64,000 nt of DNA from Planctomycetes bacterium syqfu (GCA_020974905.1 CP087563.1:7068001-7132000), one strand, 5' to 3'. Counted from the first letter of the stretch, positions 34,991 to 43,408 are shown. The notes: generated from the sequence alone by a model not told the origin. A program made the numbers and translations.

Positions 34991-35884
34991 ATGATGTTAC
35001 GTTCTTTGTTTTTATTGTTCTGTTCACTGGTGCTGTTGACCGGTTGCGGTGATCATTCTGATTCATCCCAATCTCAATCTGCAACACCGCGATACGTCAC
35101 CCTTGCCCCAGCCATGAGCCAGATTCTCATCGACATGGGACAGCAGAAAAACATTGTCGGTATTGCTCAGTTCGACATGACTGCTGCGCGTGACTTACCC
35201 GTGGTTGGCAACTATCTGGACATCCACACCGAAAAACTCCTCAAACTCAAACCGACCCACGTGCTGATGATGACCGGCAAGAACGGCGTGCCCGAGAGTC
35301 TGAAGCAACTTGCAGACGAATTTGATTTCAAACTCCTTGCCTACGATTATCCAGAGTCGATATTTGATCTGACTCAGATCATCACGCACATGGGTGTAAA
35401 ACTGGATATGGAGACTCAGGCGTTTGATGCTGCATCACACATGCACGAGGAGTTAACGAAACTCACGCTCAGCGTCATGTCCCTTCCTTCGAAAATGGTT
35501 TTGCCAATCATCGGCACGGACCCGATCATGGCTAGTGGTTCAGGAACCGTCATCAATGAACTGATTACCAAACTCGGTTGCACCAACGTCGCAGCATCAT
35601 CACCCGTCAGTGCTCCGACCTACGACCGAGAAAAACTGGTGACGCTGAACCCGGATGTGATCCTGCTATTGATGCCTGATGCGCCAGCATTAGAAAATGG
35701 CATGGACGATCCGCGGTTGACAGCGTTTGAGGATTTGCCCATCAAAGCGGTGAAAAACAAGCGTATTTACCTGATCAACGATCCGCTGACCTTTTTGCCA
35801 GCGACATCGTTACCCCGCATTGCCAAGCAAATGGCACTTGCGATCCACCCCCAATTGTCCGACACTGCTGCCGATGGCAAATGA
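34991..35884 (+). CDS. ABC-transporter substrate-binding lipoprotein (BtuF-like)
   Basis: A 297-residue binding protein with a lipoprotein signal (LLTGC, Cys near residue 20). The fold is that of cobalamin and iron-chelate binding proteins: short lobes joined by a long helix, with RYVTLAPAMSQILIDMG, VVGNYLDIHTEKLLKLKPTHV and the region NPDVILLLMP. It would deliver vitamin B12 or a metal chelate to the permease encoded next. The two genes overlap by 11 bases. Start codon 34991 or 34994 is uncertain. A cobalamin supply would fit the B12-dependent QueG encoded at 9.5 kb. Confidence 0.82.
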   Translation: MMLRSLFLLFCSLVLLTGCGDHSDSSQSQSATPRYVTLAPAMSQILIDMGQQKNIVGIAQFDMTAARDLPVVGNYLDIHTEKLLKLKPTHVLMMTGKNGVPESLKQLADEFDFKLLAYDYPESIFDLTQIITHMGVKLDMETQAFDAASHMHEELTKLTLSVMSLPSKMVLPIIGTDPIMASGSGTVINELITKLGCTNVAASSPVSAPTYDREKLVTLNPDVILLLMPDAPALENGMDDPRLTAFEDLPIKAVKNKRIYLINDPLTFLPATSLPRIAKQMALAIHPQLSDTAADGK

Positions 35885-36902
35885 CACGCATGCTTTTCGA
35901 TTCGGCTGGTTTTGGATCGGCCTGATGCTGCTTCTACTGATCGGCATATTTGTCTTCCGGCTGGCGCTGGGCAGTAGTGGCATCGGTTGGCCCGATGGTG
36001 AATTTGCATCACACTTTTTACAACTCCGATCCCTGCGTGGTGTCGAAGCTGTTTGCGTTGGCGCAGCATTGGCGGTCGGTGGCGTGGCACTTCAGGTGCT
36101 ATTACGAAACCCGTTGGCTGAGCCCTACATCCTTGGACTCTCAAGCGGTGCAGCTGTCGGCGTGATGGCGCAACTGCTTCTGGTGCACTCGGGCCTGAGT
36201 CTCGGTTTGGCAATCCAATCCTCCGCGTTAGCCAATCATGGTGGGGCGTTGATGGGTTCGCTGCTGAGCCTGGTCATCGTCTACCTGCTTGGTCAACGCA
36301 AGGGCGTGATCGACCCCCTGGGCTTGCTACTTGTCGGTGTGATCCTCTCAGCGATCAACGGTTCGATCATCATGCTCATCAACTACATCCCCGGCTCGAC
36401 CGGACTCCGCGAAGACATGGCGCGTTGGATGATGGGGTACCTTCACGAATCCCTGCCAAGCTCAACCGTCTGGACGATCTGCATCATCACCGGCATCGGG
36501 ATTGCGGTCCTTTGGAAATTTGCTGCCGACATGGATGCTGCCACCTTCCCCTCGGATGAAGCACACAGCTTGGGCGTCCGACTCAAACGGCTGCGTATCA
36601 TACTGTTTCTGATATCAGGCGTCCTGGCATCCGGCGCCGTGGTCCTCGCTGGTCCCATTGCATTCGTCGGCCTGGTCTGCCCGCATGTCGCCCGTCTGCT
36701 CGTAGGGCCGACACATCTGCGTGTGATCCCTGCATCGGCGTTGTGTGGCGCGATTCTCATACTGATTGCAGACTGTTTCAGCACATGGATCGACATTCTC
36801 ACCAACCGCGGTCGATTACCCATCGGCATCTTCACTGCCGTCATCGGGGGCATCAGCTTCCTCTGGCTCCTTCGACCCCAACTCGGTCGCAACAGCAGTT
36901 AA
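35874..36902 (+). CDS. FecCD-family ABC transporter permease
   Basis: A 342-residue permease with about ten membrane helices. Family hallmarks are RSLRGVEAVCVGAALAVGG, LLRNPLAEPYILGLSSGAAVG near residue 80, FVGLVCPHVARLL near 265, and the ending GRLPIGIFTAVIGGISFLWLL. It imports cobalamin, haem or siderophores together with the binding protein whose gene it overlaps by 11 bases. No ATPase gene (BtuD/FecE type) follows. After the stop comes a repeat pair and pyrF. Confidence 0.9.
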   Translation: MANDTHAFRFGWFWIGLMLLLLIGIFVFRLALGSSGIGWPDGEFASHFLQLRSLRGVEAVCVGAALAVGGVALQVLLRNPLAEPYILGLSSGAAVGVMAQLLLVHSGLSLGLAIQSSALANHGGALMGSLLSLVIVYLLGQRKGVIDPLGLLLVGVILSAINGSIIMLINYIPGSTGLREDMARWMMGYLHESLPSSTVWTICIITGIGIAVLWKFAADMDAATFPSDEAHSLGVRLKRLRIILFLISGVLASGAVVLAGPIAFVGLVCPHVARLLVGPTHLRVIPASALCGAILILIADCFSTWIDILTNRGRLPIGIFTAVIGGISFLWLLRPQLGRNSS

Positions 36903-36949
36903 AAACCGGTAAGATACCCGCGTCTGATCGCTTAGGGTGATCAGAAATG

Positions 36950-37042
36950 AACCACAGATGAATACAGAAAAACACAGATGTTAATCAACACCTGTCCTTG
37001 TTTTCTGTCTTTGTCTGTGTCCATCTGTGTTTATCTGTGGTT
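36950..37042. repeat. Empty inverted pair of CACAGAT-type repeats
   Basis: The left arm is 36950-36980 (AACCACAGATGAATACAG and so on). The right arm is 37003-37042 and, on the minus strand, reads AACCACAGATAAACACAGATG and onward. Only 22 bases lie between. It stands between the permease stop and pyrF. Confidence 0.75.
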
Positions 37043-37085
37043 ACATGTCTTAAAAACCACAGACCGGAAAAAGGATCAATGCCTG

Positions 37086-38000
37086 ATGCATTTTGCTGAC
37101 CGACTGCTCGATACGATTACCCGTAAAGGTTCACCTGTTTGCGTGGGCATTGACCCGGTGTTGGAGAAGCTGCCCCGTGAACTCCAGCCGTCGACCAATG
37201 GTTCGGATGAAGTGAATATCAACGAAGCAGTTGCAGCGATTACCAGTTGGACACGCGACGTCTTGGACGCGGTCGTCGATCATGTACCGGTCGTCAAGTT
37301 CCAGTCCGCCTGTTTTGAACGCTATCTCTGGCACGGCGTCGAAGCCCTGCATCGCTTGATCCACCTGGCACACGAAATGGGACTCGTCGTCATCTGTGAT
37401 GCCAAACGCGGTGACATCGGCATCAGTTCCTCTCACTATGCAGCAGGCAATCTCGCAGACAGCCAACTTCAGGGCGCAGGCACACTCAAAGGTGCGGACT
37501 CATTGACCGTCAACGGCTACATGGGGCATGACTGTCTTCAGCCGTTTATCGATGTTGCCATCCCACAGAAAAAGGGCTTGTTCAGTTTGGTCCGTACCTC
37601 CAATCCTGGTGGTGACCGCATCCAAACCCTCAAGCTTGCTGACGGCCGTCAAATGGTTGATGAGATGGCAACCTTCATCGCTGAACTCGGTGAGCAGTCC
37701 GTCGGAGACTGTGGCTACAGCCTGCTTGGTGCCGTGGTCGGTGCAACCAAAGTCGAAGACATCGCCCGTTTGCGTGGACTGATGCCGCAGCAAATCTTCC
37801 TCGTTCCCGGCTACGGAGCCCAGGGCGGCGGAGCCGAAGACGTCAAAGCCAGCTTCAAGGAAGACGGCACCGGCGCGATCATCACCGCCAGCCGATCGGT
37901 GATTTATGCTCACACCCGTTTACCCGACATGCACTGGAAAGACGCCGTCGCCCAGGGCGCCCGCGAACTCAATACTGAGATTCGTGAGATATTGGGGTAA
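37086..38000 (+). CDS. pyrF: Orotidine 5'-phosphate decarboxylase
   Basis: A 304-residue enzyme making UMP, the last step of pyrimidine synthesis. It is of the longer subfamily seen in actinobacteria, planctomycetes and others. The motifs are VCVGIDPVLEKLP, VVKFQSACFE, the catalytic stretch VICDAKRGDIG, and a C-terminal VPGYGAQGG with ASRSVIYA. ATG 37086 has AAGGA ten bases upstream. A longer in-frame reading back to 36978 consists only of repeat sequence and is rejected. Confidence 0.95.
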   Translation: MHFADRLLDTITRKGSPVCVGIDPVLEKLPRELQPSTNGSDEVNINEAVAAITSWTRDVLDAVVDHVPVVKFQSACFERYLWHGVEALHRLIHLAHEMGLVVICDAKRGDIGISSSHYAAGNLADSQLQGAGTLKGADSLTVNGYMGHDCLQPFIDVAIPQKKGLFSLVRTSNPGGDRIQTLKLADGRQMVDEMATFIAELGEQSVGDCGYSLLGAVVGATKVEDIARLRGLMPQQIFLVPGYGAQGGGAEDVKASFKEDGTGAIITASRSVIYAHTRLPDMHWKDAVAQGARELNTEIREILG

Positions 38001-38005
38001 TGTCT

Positions 38006-38033
38006 TGGCGAGAGTTGGATCGTGTCGATCCAG
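38006..38033. repeat. GGCGAG-hairpin repeat, divergent copy 3
   Basis: GGCGAG, then TGGATCG and CGATCCA around TGT. It has the same lead-in and loop as the copies at 16.56 and 16.68 kb, with a different but fully paired stem. Confidence 0.5.
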
Positions 38034-38059
38034 TGTCTTATTTCAAGGCAGTTTTTTTT

Positions 38060-38094
38060 ACCGCAGAGACACAGAGGACGCAGAGTTAAGAGAG
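38060..38094 (+). repeat. CGCAGAG-type repeat (direct), left end of cassette 2
   Basis: Thirty-five bases starting ACCGCAGAGACACAGAGG and ending TTAAGAGAG, after a run of eight T. The inverted partner at 38921-38955 differs at 4 of 35 positions. Confidence 0.8.
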
Positions 38095-38263
38095 AGTAAT
38101 TTCTTTGATGTCTTATTTCATGTGAGCTACGTCGTGCTAACGCGTGGTTGTTTTATTGCTTTTCAATTCTGCGATTAATTGATCCTTGCGTAGCAGATTT
38201 GCATCGCGACTTGTCATACAATGATTGCATTAAATACATCTCTATTTCAAAGGGGGAATCTCC

Positions 38264-38602
38264 ATGGGTTTATTCGAATTTATGTTTCCGGAACAAGCGC
38301 AGGCAGAACATCTACGCGCAATGCGAGAACTACAGCAGGATAAACAATGGCAACACAAACGCGAGCAACGTGCGGAAATGGCTTCGACGCATGCTCTGAA
38401 AATGCGTATTGATGAACTTGAGAAAGATCTTGGGTTTACAGTGCTTGTGTTGGCAAGTCTTCTATCTACACTTGATGAAAAGTCAGTACTCAAACGTAAA
38501 GATGTTGAAAAAGAACTTCGTGAACTTGATCTGATAGATGGCAAAGATGATAACAAGATCAGCACGGCGATTCTCAAACACTACTTCCGAAAACAGGATT
38601 GA
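38264..38602 (+). CDS. Small charged orphan protein, cassette 2
   Basis: A 112-residue protein starting MGLFEFMFPEQAQAEHL. The first 50 residues are rich in Gln, Arg and Glu and likely form a long helix or coiled coil. DLGFTVLVLASLLSTL follows, then a charged helix and KISTAILKHYF. No family is recognised. AAAGGGGG lies nine bases before the ATG. The stop overlaps a possible TTG start of the next frame, so the two may be translated together. It sits between the inverted repeats at 38060 and 38921. Confidence 0.6.
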   Translation: MGLFEFMFPEQAQAEHLRAMRELQQDKQWQHKREQRAEMASTHALKMRIDELEKDLGFTVLVLASLLSTLDEKSVLKRKDVEKELRELDLIDGKDDNKISTAILKHYFRKQD

Positions 38603-38661
38603 CTGTTACCGATAAACATCGAAAATGGGTTTGTTCATCCAATCCATCCGGGAACATCACA

Positions 38662-38850
38662 GTGAAAAAACTTCTCACCACACTGTATTGGGGCATTCAA
38701 ATCAACGCGGTCATCTGGTTGATTGTCGTAGCGCAATGTATTTCTGAATATCCATTGACAATCATTGGCTTGATTGTTGCCGCAGTGCTTGAACATCTTG
38801 CTGTCAAACGACTCGGCCCGGAACTTAAGCGCATGCCGGATGATGTGTGA
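38662..38850 (+). CDS. Small two-helix membrane protein, cassette 2
   Basis: A 62-residue protein from GTG 38662, starting MKKLLTTLYWGIQINAVIWL, with two hydrophobic helices (about residues 9-27 and 31-48) and a basic tail. An in-frame TTG at 38599, overlapping the previous stop, would lengthen it to 83 residues. No family is recognised. A soluble helical protein followed by a tiny membrane protein resembles some toxin-antitoxin or immunity pairs. This is only a structural analogy. Confidence 0.45.
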   Translation: MKKLLTTLYWGIQINAVIWLIVVAQCISEYPLTIIGLIVAAVLEHLAVKRLGPELKRMPDDV

Positions 38851-38861
38851 AATATATTTGA

Positions 38862-38907
38862 ACTTCGCTCAATCCCGCGGTGACATACCAGTTCGCCTGC
38901 GTTGAAA
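38862..38907 (-). repeat. GGCGAG-hairpin-type repeat (inverted), inside right end of cassette 2
   Basis: On the minus strand it carries CAGGCGA, then GCGGGATTGAGCGAAG, the same blocks as at 16681-16723, with a changed middle part. Confidence 0.5.
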
Positions 38908-38920
38908 CATCAAAGAAAAA

Positions 38921-38955
38921 CTCTCTTAACTCTGAGTCCTCTGCGCCTCAGCGGT
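38921..38955 (-). repeat. CGCAGAG-type repeat (inverted), right end of cassette 2
   Basis: The minus strand reads ACCGCTGAGGCGCAGAGG and ends TTAAGAGAG. It matches 38060-38094 at 31 of 35 positions. Confidence 0.8.
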
Positions 38956-38984
38956 GAAAAATGTTTTGTGGATGTCTTTCGAAA

Positions 38985-39680
38985 TCAACCCTTTTCTCGT
39001 TCGAGTTTCCAGCGGATGGCGTGGTGTGTCACTTCGTTGCTGGAGTCGAAATTGAGTTTGGTTTTGATGTGGTCGCGGTAGGTGTCGATGGTTTTAATAC
39101 TCAGCGATAAACGCTCTGCAATTTCGCGACTCGCCAACCCATCGCCCAGTAACTCGAAGACTTCCAACTCGCGGTCAGAGAGTGCTTGAATCGGATCGTC
39201 GGTCTGCTTGTCATCAGGTTGAAGGGCGCGTTGCAGAACCGTGGAAGCCAGGTCCGGGCAGATGTAGATATGCCCCATGAGGACACTTTGGACCGCATCG
39301 ATGATTTGGTCTGGAGGCTGTTCTTTACACAGATAGCCTTGGGCGCCAGCACGAATGGCACGTTGAGCATACATCGCGTCATGGTGCATGGAAGCAACCA
39401 GAATTTTTGTCTCCGGGCGCATGGTATGGAGATCTTTGATTAACTCCAACCCGCTGCCATCAGCCAATGTGATATCCACGATGACCAGGTCCACCTCATT
39501 TTTCTGAAGACCAGCTAACGCATCGCAGACACCATCGGCTTCGCCGGCAATGGTGAATTGACCTTTCTGGCTGAGCATCTGCGCAAGTCCACGACGGATG
39601 ACGGGGTGATCATCGACCAGGAAAATGCGCGTGTTACCAGCCACAGCTTTTTGAGTTTTTCGTGATGTCGCTTTGGCCAT
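38985..39680 (-). CDS. NarL/FixJ-type response regulator
   Basis: A 231-residue DNA-binding response regulator. The receiver domain is at about residues 18-135, with acidic pair DD near 23, phospho-acceptor D69 (IVDITLADGSG) and Lys in YLCKEQ. The LuxR-type helix-turn-helix lies at about 163-225 (LSDRELEVFELLGDGLASRE, LSIKTIDTYRDHIKTKL). It would control genes in response to a kinase; two histidine kinases lie within 5 kb, and the HisKA_3 kinase at 43.4 kb is of the class that usually pairs with NarL-type regulators. Confidence 0.93.
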   Translation of the reverse strand: MAKATSRKTQKAVAGNTRIFLVDDHPVIRRGLAQMLSQKGQFTIAGEADGVCDALAGLQKNEVDLVIVDITLADGSGLELIKDLHTMRPETKILVASMHHDAMYAQRAIRAGAQGYLCKEQPPDQIIDAVQSVLMGHIYICPDLASTVLQRALQPDDKQTDDPIQALSDRELEVFELLGDGLASREIAERLSLSIKTIDTYRDHIKTKLNFDSSNEVTHHAIRWKLEREKG

Positions 39681-39894
39681 AATCCAAACACCTTCAGGAT
39701 GATTGTCATCAATTCAACCGATCGAACAACTTTTATCTTGCATCATGCAATAACGGATCGGTTCGGAAGTGACAACAGTTTGCCAAACAAGATTGTAGCA
39801 GGCTTAGATGGGCTCGGGAGGGAACGCGTATATCACAAAAGATATCACGCCAATTGAGCGGGAGGGAGCAAGGGGGTGGAATTTGAGGGGGAAG

Positions 39895-40467
39895 TTACAT
39901 TTGCGCACGCTGCACATGCCGCCAGAATCCGACGGTATGGGCGATGGCAAAATCGAGTTGCTGGGGTTGAAGCATCTTGGTCATAAACGCGTTGGCGCCG
40001 GCATCAAGACAGGCCTGGATGCAGTGTGTGTCATCGGTGTTGCTGAGTACGACAATTGGCGTGTATTTGTAGGTTACCGTGTTACGCGCCATCTGGATGA
40101 TATCCAGGCCACTGCCATCGGGCAGATCCATATCCAGAAGCAACAAGTCCGGCTGGTGATTTTCTGATGACATGGCTTGAATGAGATAACTGATTGCCTG
40201 CTGGACATTGATCGCTTCGGATATCTCAACCATGTGACAGCGATCCAGGCTTGATCTGAGAAAACGGGCATGAACGTGATTATCCTCCACAAGCAGGACA
40301 TGCAGGGAGTTTTCAATCATCTGTTTGAGATTGCGTTGAATGTTTTGCGGATGCAAATCGTCCGCCAATTCATCATGCATCATATCCAACGCCTGATGAA
40401 CACGCTGTTGATGAAGTCGGTAGCTCGGTGATTGTTGAATTTGATTCTGAGGACTGGGTTGTTTCAT
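39895..40467 (-). CDS. Receiver-domain protein (Rcp1/CheY-like)
   Basis: A 190-residue protein with an N-terminal Gln/His-rich helical extension of about 53 residues and a receiver domain from about 55 to 185. The domain has VLLVEDN near 57, phospho-acceptor D112 (LLLLDMDLPDGSG), a switch Ser/Thr in VVLSNTDD and a Lys in FMTKML. There is no output domain. Such receivers typically relay within kinase networks. It lies just downstream of the histidine kinase on the same strand (90-base gap) and is its likely partner. Confidence 0.87.
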   Translation of the reverse strand: MKQPSPQNQIQQSPSYRLHQQRVHQALDMMHDELADDLHPQNIQRNLKQMIENSLHVLLVEDNHVHARFLRSSLDRCHMVEISEAINVQQAISYLIQAMSSENHQPDLLLLDMDLPDGSGLDIIQMARNTVTYKYTPIVVLSNTDDTHCIQACLDAGANAFMTKMLQPQQLDFAIAHTVGFWRHVQRAQM

Positions 40468-40556
40468 CTTGCAGGTCTCATTTCATGGTTTGTGATCGGT
40501 CGCTTTAGCAACAGGTGGAGATCGTCTTTCTTTGACGAAATGTGAGATTTAAGCGA

Positions 40557-41351
40557 TTACATCGCAACGGTAAGCAATTCGTCTGAAGGCAGTCGGTTTA
40601 AGTCTTCGTTCAAGTTGACATGTGTAGGGAAGCGGAGTTTGAAATGAGCACCTGGGCCGGTTTGGGATTCCAGACTGACAGTGCCACCGATGCGGTGCAT
40701 CATGGTGCGTACGATGGCCAAACCCATGCCTGCTGCACCAGATGATTGGTGATGCTTGTTATTTTGCTGATGTTTGGCATCCTGCTGAACGTTGCGATAA
40801 AACGGTCGGAAGATGCGTTGTTGATCCATGGGCGTGATGCCATGACCATTGTCGATGACGGAGAGTTCCAGATGCCTGCCGCGCACCGCGCAGATGATAT
40901 TGATCACCGGCGTGTCATTGGTTGCTCCATGTTGCAGGGCATTGTCGATCAGATGACTGAGTGTCTGGCTGATCAATTCACGTGGCAGAATCCATTCGCC
41001 CTGGTCGCTGACAATGTTAACTTTGACGTTTTGCTCATCAATGCGTTGATCAAATTCATGCAGGGTCTTTTCAATCAATGATACCGGGCGGGTCTGCTGG
41101 TAACTTAGCGACATATGACTGATGTCAGACAAAGCCTGGAGTTGATTGATCATCTGGTGGATGCGCCCACATTCGTTGATGCATAGTTGCATGTTGGTTT
41201 TCTGCTGTTCGTCAAACCGATCCTGGTTGTCCTCCTGGATCAGATACAACAGATTGGCAACGGCAACGAGTGGCTGTTTCAGATCGTGTGCCAAGTTATC
41301 CAGGTAGTCCGATGAATGGTCTTGGGTTGTTACGTAGGCTTGCTGTGTCAT
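40557..41351 (-). CDS. Sensor histidine kinase, soluble
   Basis: A 264-residue HisKA-HATPase kinase with no membrane segment and almost no sensor domain. The phospho-accepting His22 is in NLAHDLKQPLVAVANLL. The ATP-binding region has DNALQHGATND, SVIDNGHGITPMD, and GMGLAIVRTMMHRIGG. ATG 41351 has GGAG nine bases upstream; an ATG at 41366 is an alternative. Lacking a sensor, it may read other proteins or act in a relay. The receiver-only protein at 39895 is the probable partner. Confidence 0.87.
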   Translation of the reverse strand: MTQQAYVTTQDHSSDYLDNLAHDLKQPLVAVANLLYLIQEDNQDRFDEQQKTNMQLCINECGRIHQMINQLQALSDISHMSLSYQQTRPVSLIEKTLHEFDQRIDEQNVKVNIVSDQGEWILPRELISQTLSHLIDNALQHGATNDTPVINIICAVRGRHLELSVIDNGHGITPMDQQRIFRPFYRNVQQDAKHQQNNKHHQSSGAAGMGLAIVRTMMHRIGGTVSLESQTGPGAHFKLRFPTHVNLNEDLNRLPSDELLTVAM

Positions 41352-41623
41352 GGTTTGTTTCTCCATTGAGTCGCAGGTGGGTTTGCCTGTTGTTTGAAAT
41401 ACCGGCACCCCGATTGCAGCACGTCGAAAATCAATTGACTGGTTCGGATGGCTGGGGTTCGTCATCCAGAGAACGAACCAGTCTGAGAGCTACCAGGCCA
41501 GAGCACCATCTCCGGCCAATTGTCAAGGCAGGATGTCAGATCCGACGTGCGATGCGTTGGGGGCCTGTGTCGGGGTGCCGGCCAAAGGGGATAGGGAGTT
41601 AACGTTGCGTTGTTGTGTGAAGA

Positions 41624-41651
41624 GTCCATGGGACGGTTTCGTCCCATGGAC
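41624..41651. terminator. Strong hairpin after the PRC-barrel gene
   Basis: A perfect 11-pair stem (GTCCATGGGAC with GTCCCATGGAC) around GGTTTC, 15 bases past the stop of the minus-strand gene at 41666. There is no T-run on either strand, so it may protect the 3' end or aid termination. Confidence 0.5.
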
Positions 41652-41665
41652 CAAGGGGTTGTGTG

Positions 41666-42967
41666 TTACTGTGCAAGGGTGATCATGTCATCAAGAACCC
41701 ACATGGGTTTGCCATTTTTTTCACGCAAATGGTAGGTCGTGCCATCGATTTCAATTGCACGGGCCATGATGATCTGATGATTCTCGAAGTTGACCTTGGA
41801 CCCGTAGACAGTGATCGGCATCGTAGGACGCAGGTCAATGTGACGTTCTCGTAATGAGGACAGCGGTCCGGTATGCACGGTCAGAACCTGGTTGTCATTG
41901 ACGCGTACACGCAGACGCATGCCGGTGTCAGCACCTTCAGCCTGACCGATGGGATAAAACACACCCAGGCTTTCAATGGTACCGACCACGCTCATTTCCG
42001 TGTTCTGATCGTAAAGTTGGTTGTACTCACTGCCTGGTGCCCATGCGCGATTGTCACCGACGACCGACGCCATGGGGTGATTGCCATCAAGCAAGGCACT
42101 GAGCCAGTCCAATTCACCGAATTGCGAGTCGATACGATCCTGTTGCGCTTCGTCATTGATGAAGTTGGCAACATCGCCACGGTCGATCATCGTGCCGGTG
42201 ATCTTGGATTGATCACCACTAAAGAGCACGCATCGGGGGTTGGCTTGAATGCGCAGGGTTCGCACAGGCAAGGCCGAGTATTTGGTCCCCACGCCGAGGA
42301 TACCGTCATAACCGACGATGGCATATTTCAGGTAGCCACTGTGAATGTCAAAGACAAAGTTTTCCAGCGAACCCAGACGGGTTGCATGTTTGTCCACGAC
42401 ATTAAGGCCGTTGAGTTGTGTGACACGGCGTGCCCACAGTTCATTGGGATCGATCACGTAACGCTTGAGCATTTTGTCACTGATGTGATCATGCTCGTCG
42501 GCGTTGGCGGCTTTGTCTGCATGTTTGTCCATCTTGGCATCGTCATGCATTTTCTTTTTGTCAAAGCCCTGGCGGTTTGCGGAGACAGGCCATTGTTGAT
42601 CGTCGAATCCCTTGCGGTCATTGAGTTGGCTCTGTGTCAGTTTCAACGTGACACGCCCATCATCGGTAAACGTGAATGCCGACAACGGCATGGCATGCTG
42701 ATCCTGACCTAAGCCCGCAAAACCGCCACGGGCCAGCACGACATATGCGATTTTGTTCTTGTCCTGTTGGATCACAACTTCACTGACGATGCCCAGTGTC
42801 TGTTGCTTATCATTGGTCACGATGTGGCCGATGAGCTGATTGGTATCAAAGAGTCGTGCTTGTTGTTTGTCCGTGGGTGCCGCGGTGAGTGGCAAGCTCA
42901 GCATCCCAACAATCGCCATGGCCGCAGCCATGAAGCTGCCTTTTTTCTGAAGGTGACTGAAGTACAT
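41666..42967 (-). CDS. Secreted protein with two PRC-barrel-like domains
   Basis: A 433-residue exported protein. A signal peptide (about residues 1-29, ending LPLTAA) precedes a PRC-barrel-like domain (about 35-110; LIGHIVTNDKQQTLGIVSEVV, IAYVVLARGG). A Lys/Asp/His-rich linker follows (about 125-165), then a second PRC-like domain (about 175-250; LNGLNVVDKHATRLGSLENF, YLKYAIVGYDGILGVG). The rest, about 250-433, includes an OB-like beta domain (MSVVGTIESLGVFY, ITVYGSKVNF). PRC barrels bind RNA or proteins and occur in photosynthetic reaction centres and RimM. The role of secreted ones is unknown. AAGGAG lies seven bases before the ATG. Confidence 0.75.
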   Translation of the reverse strand: MYFSHLQKKGSFMAAAMAIVGMLSLPLTAAPTDKQQARLFDTNQLIGHIVTNDKQQTLGIVSEVVIQQDKNKIAYVVLARGGFAGLGQDQHAMPLSAFTFTDDGRVTLKLTQSQLNDRKGFDDQQWPVSANRQGFDKKKMHDDAKMDKHADKAANADEHDHISDKMLKRYVIDPNELWARRVTQLNGLNVVDKHATRLGSLENFVFDIHSGYLKYAIVGYDGILGVGTKYSALPVRTLRIQANPRCVLFSGDQSKITGTMIDRGDVANFINDEAQQDRIDSQFGELDWLSALLDGNHPMASVVGDNRAWAPGSEYNQLYDQNTEMSVVGTIESLGVFYPIGQAEGADTGMRLRVRVNDNQVLTVHTGPLSSLRERHIDLRPTMPITVYGSKVNFENHQIIMARAIEIDGTTYHLREKNGKPMWVLDDMITLAQ

Positions 42968-43163
42968 GTCAGTGCTCCTTTCTTGAGAGATGGATCCTTT
43001 GTTTTTTTCACCCTGGGAAAGACCTGTCTGTTTCAGGCCAACACGACCTGAATGAAACTTCCAATTGATGGGTGAAAACCATCTCCAATTGCTGTCACGT
43101 AAAACTCTATCCGCTGCTTCAAGTTCAGTGCACCGGGGAAAGTCCGCAAAGTTTCCGTAGAAT

Positions 43164-43196
43164 TTTTCTGATGGACTATCAGGAATTTTCTGATGG
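43164..43196. promoter_or_regulatory. Phased direct repeat, candidate response-regulator site
   Basis: Two exact TTTTCTGATGG 11-mers begin 22 bases apart, so they lie on the same DNA face. Such spacing is typical of dimeric response regulators. Confidence 0.45.
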
Positions 43197-43308
43197 GAAA
43201 AAATAGTATGTTTGGCAATGCAAACGTTTGAATCGGCACGGATCAGTCTTCAGGGCTGAGGCGCTTGCAGAATGCCTTGATTTTGAACGGTGAATTTGGG
43301 GCAAAGTC

Positions 43309-43337
43309 TTGTTTGTTGTGCAAGGCTGACCTATATT
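43309..43337 (+). promoter_or_regulatory. Candidate promoter of the histidine-kinase gene
   Basis: TTGTTT and TATATT with a 17-base spacer. The expected start near 43344 gives a leader of about 65 bases to ATG 43409. Confidence 0.45.
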
Positions 43338-43408
43338 AAATCTTCATGCCTTCTCTGTTTGCTTTGGCAATTGCAATCATTCCCACCCTTATTCAAGAGA
43401 AAGGCTTA

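Larger units (their letters stand above)
42968..43408. other. Regulatory region between divergent PRC-barrel and kinase genes
   Basis: No gene is seen. It holds a direct repeat TTTTCTGATGG at 43164-43174 and 43186-43196, exactly 22 bases (two helical turns) apart. There is a CAAACGTTTG palindrome at 43221-43230. A promoter-like pair TTGTTT (43309-43314) and TATATT (43332-43337) is spaced by 17 bases and points to the kinase gene. Both regulatory sites lie between the two start codons. Confidence 0.5.

Noticed and set aside
36978-37085. N-terminal extension of pyrF
   Set aside because: The added codons consist of the CACAGAT repeat; the family start and ribosome binding site support ATG 37086.
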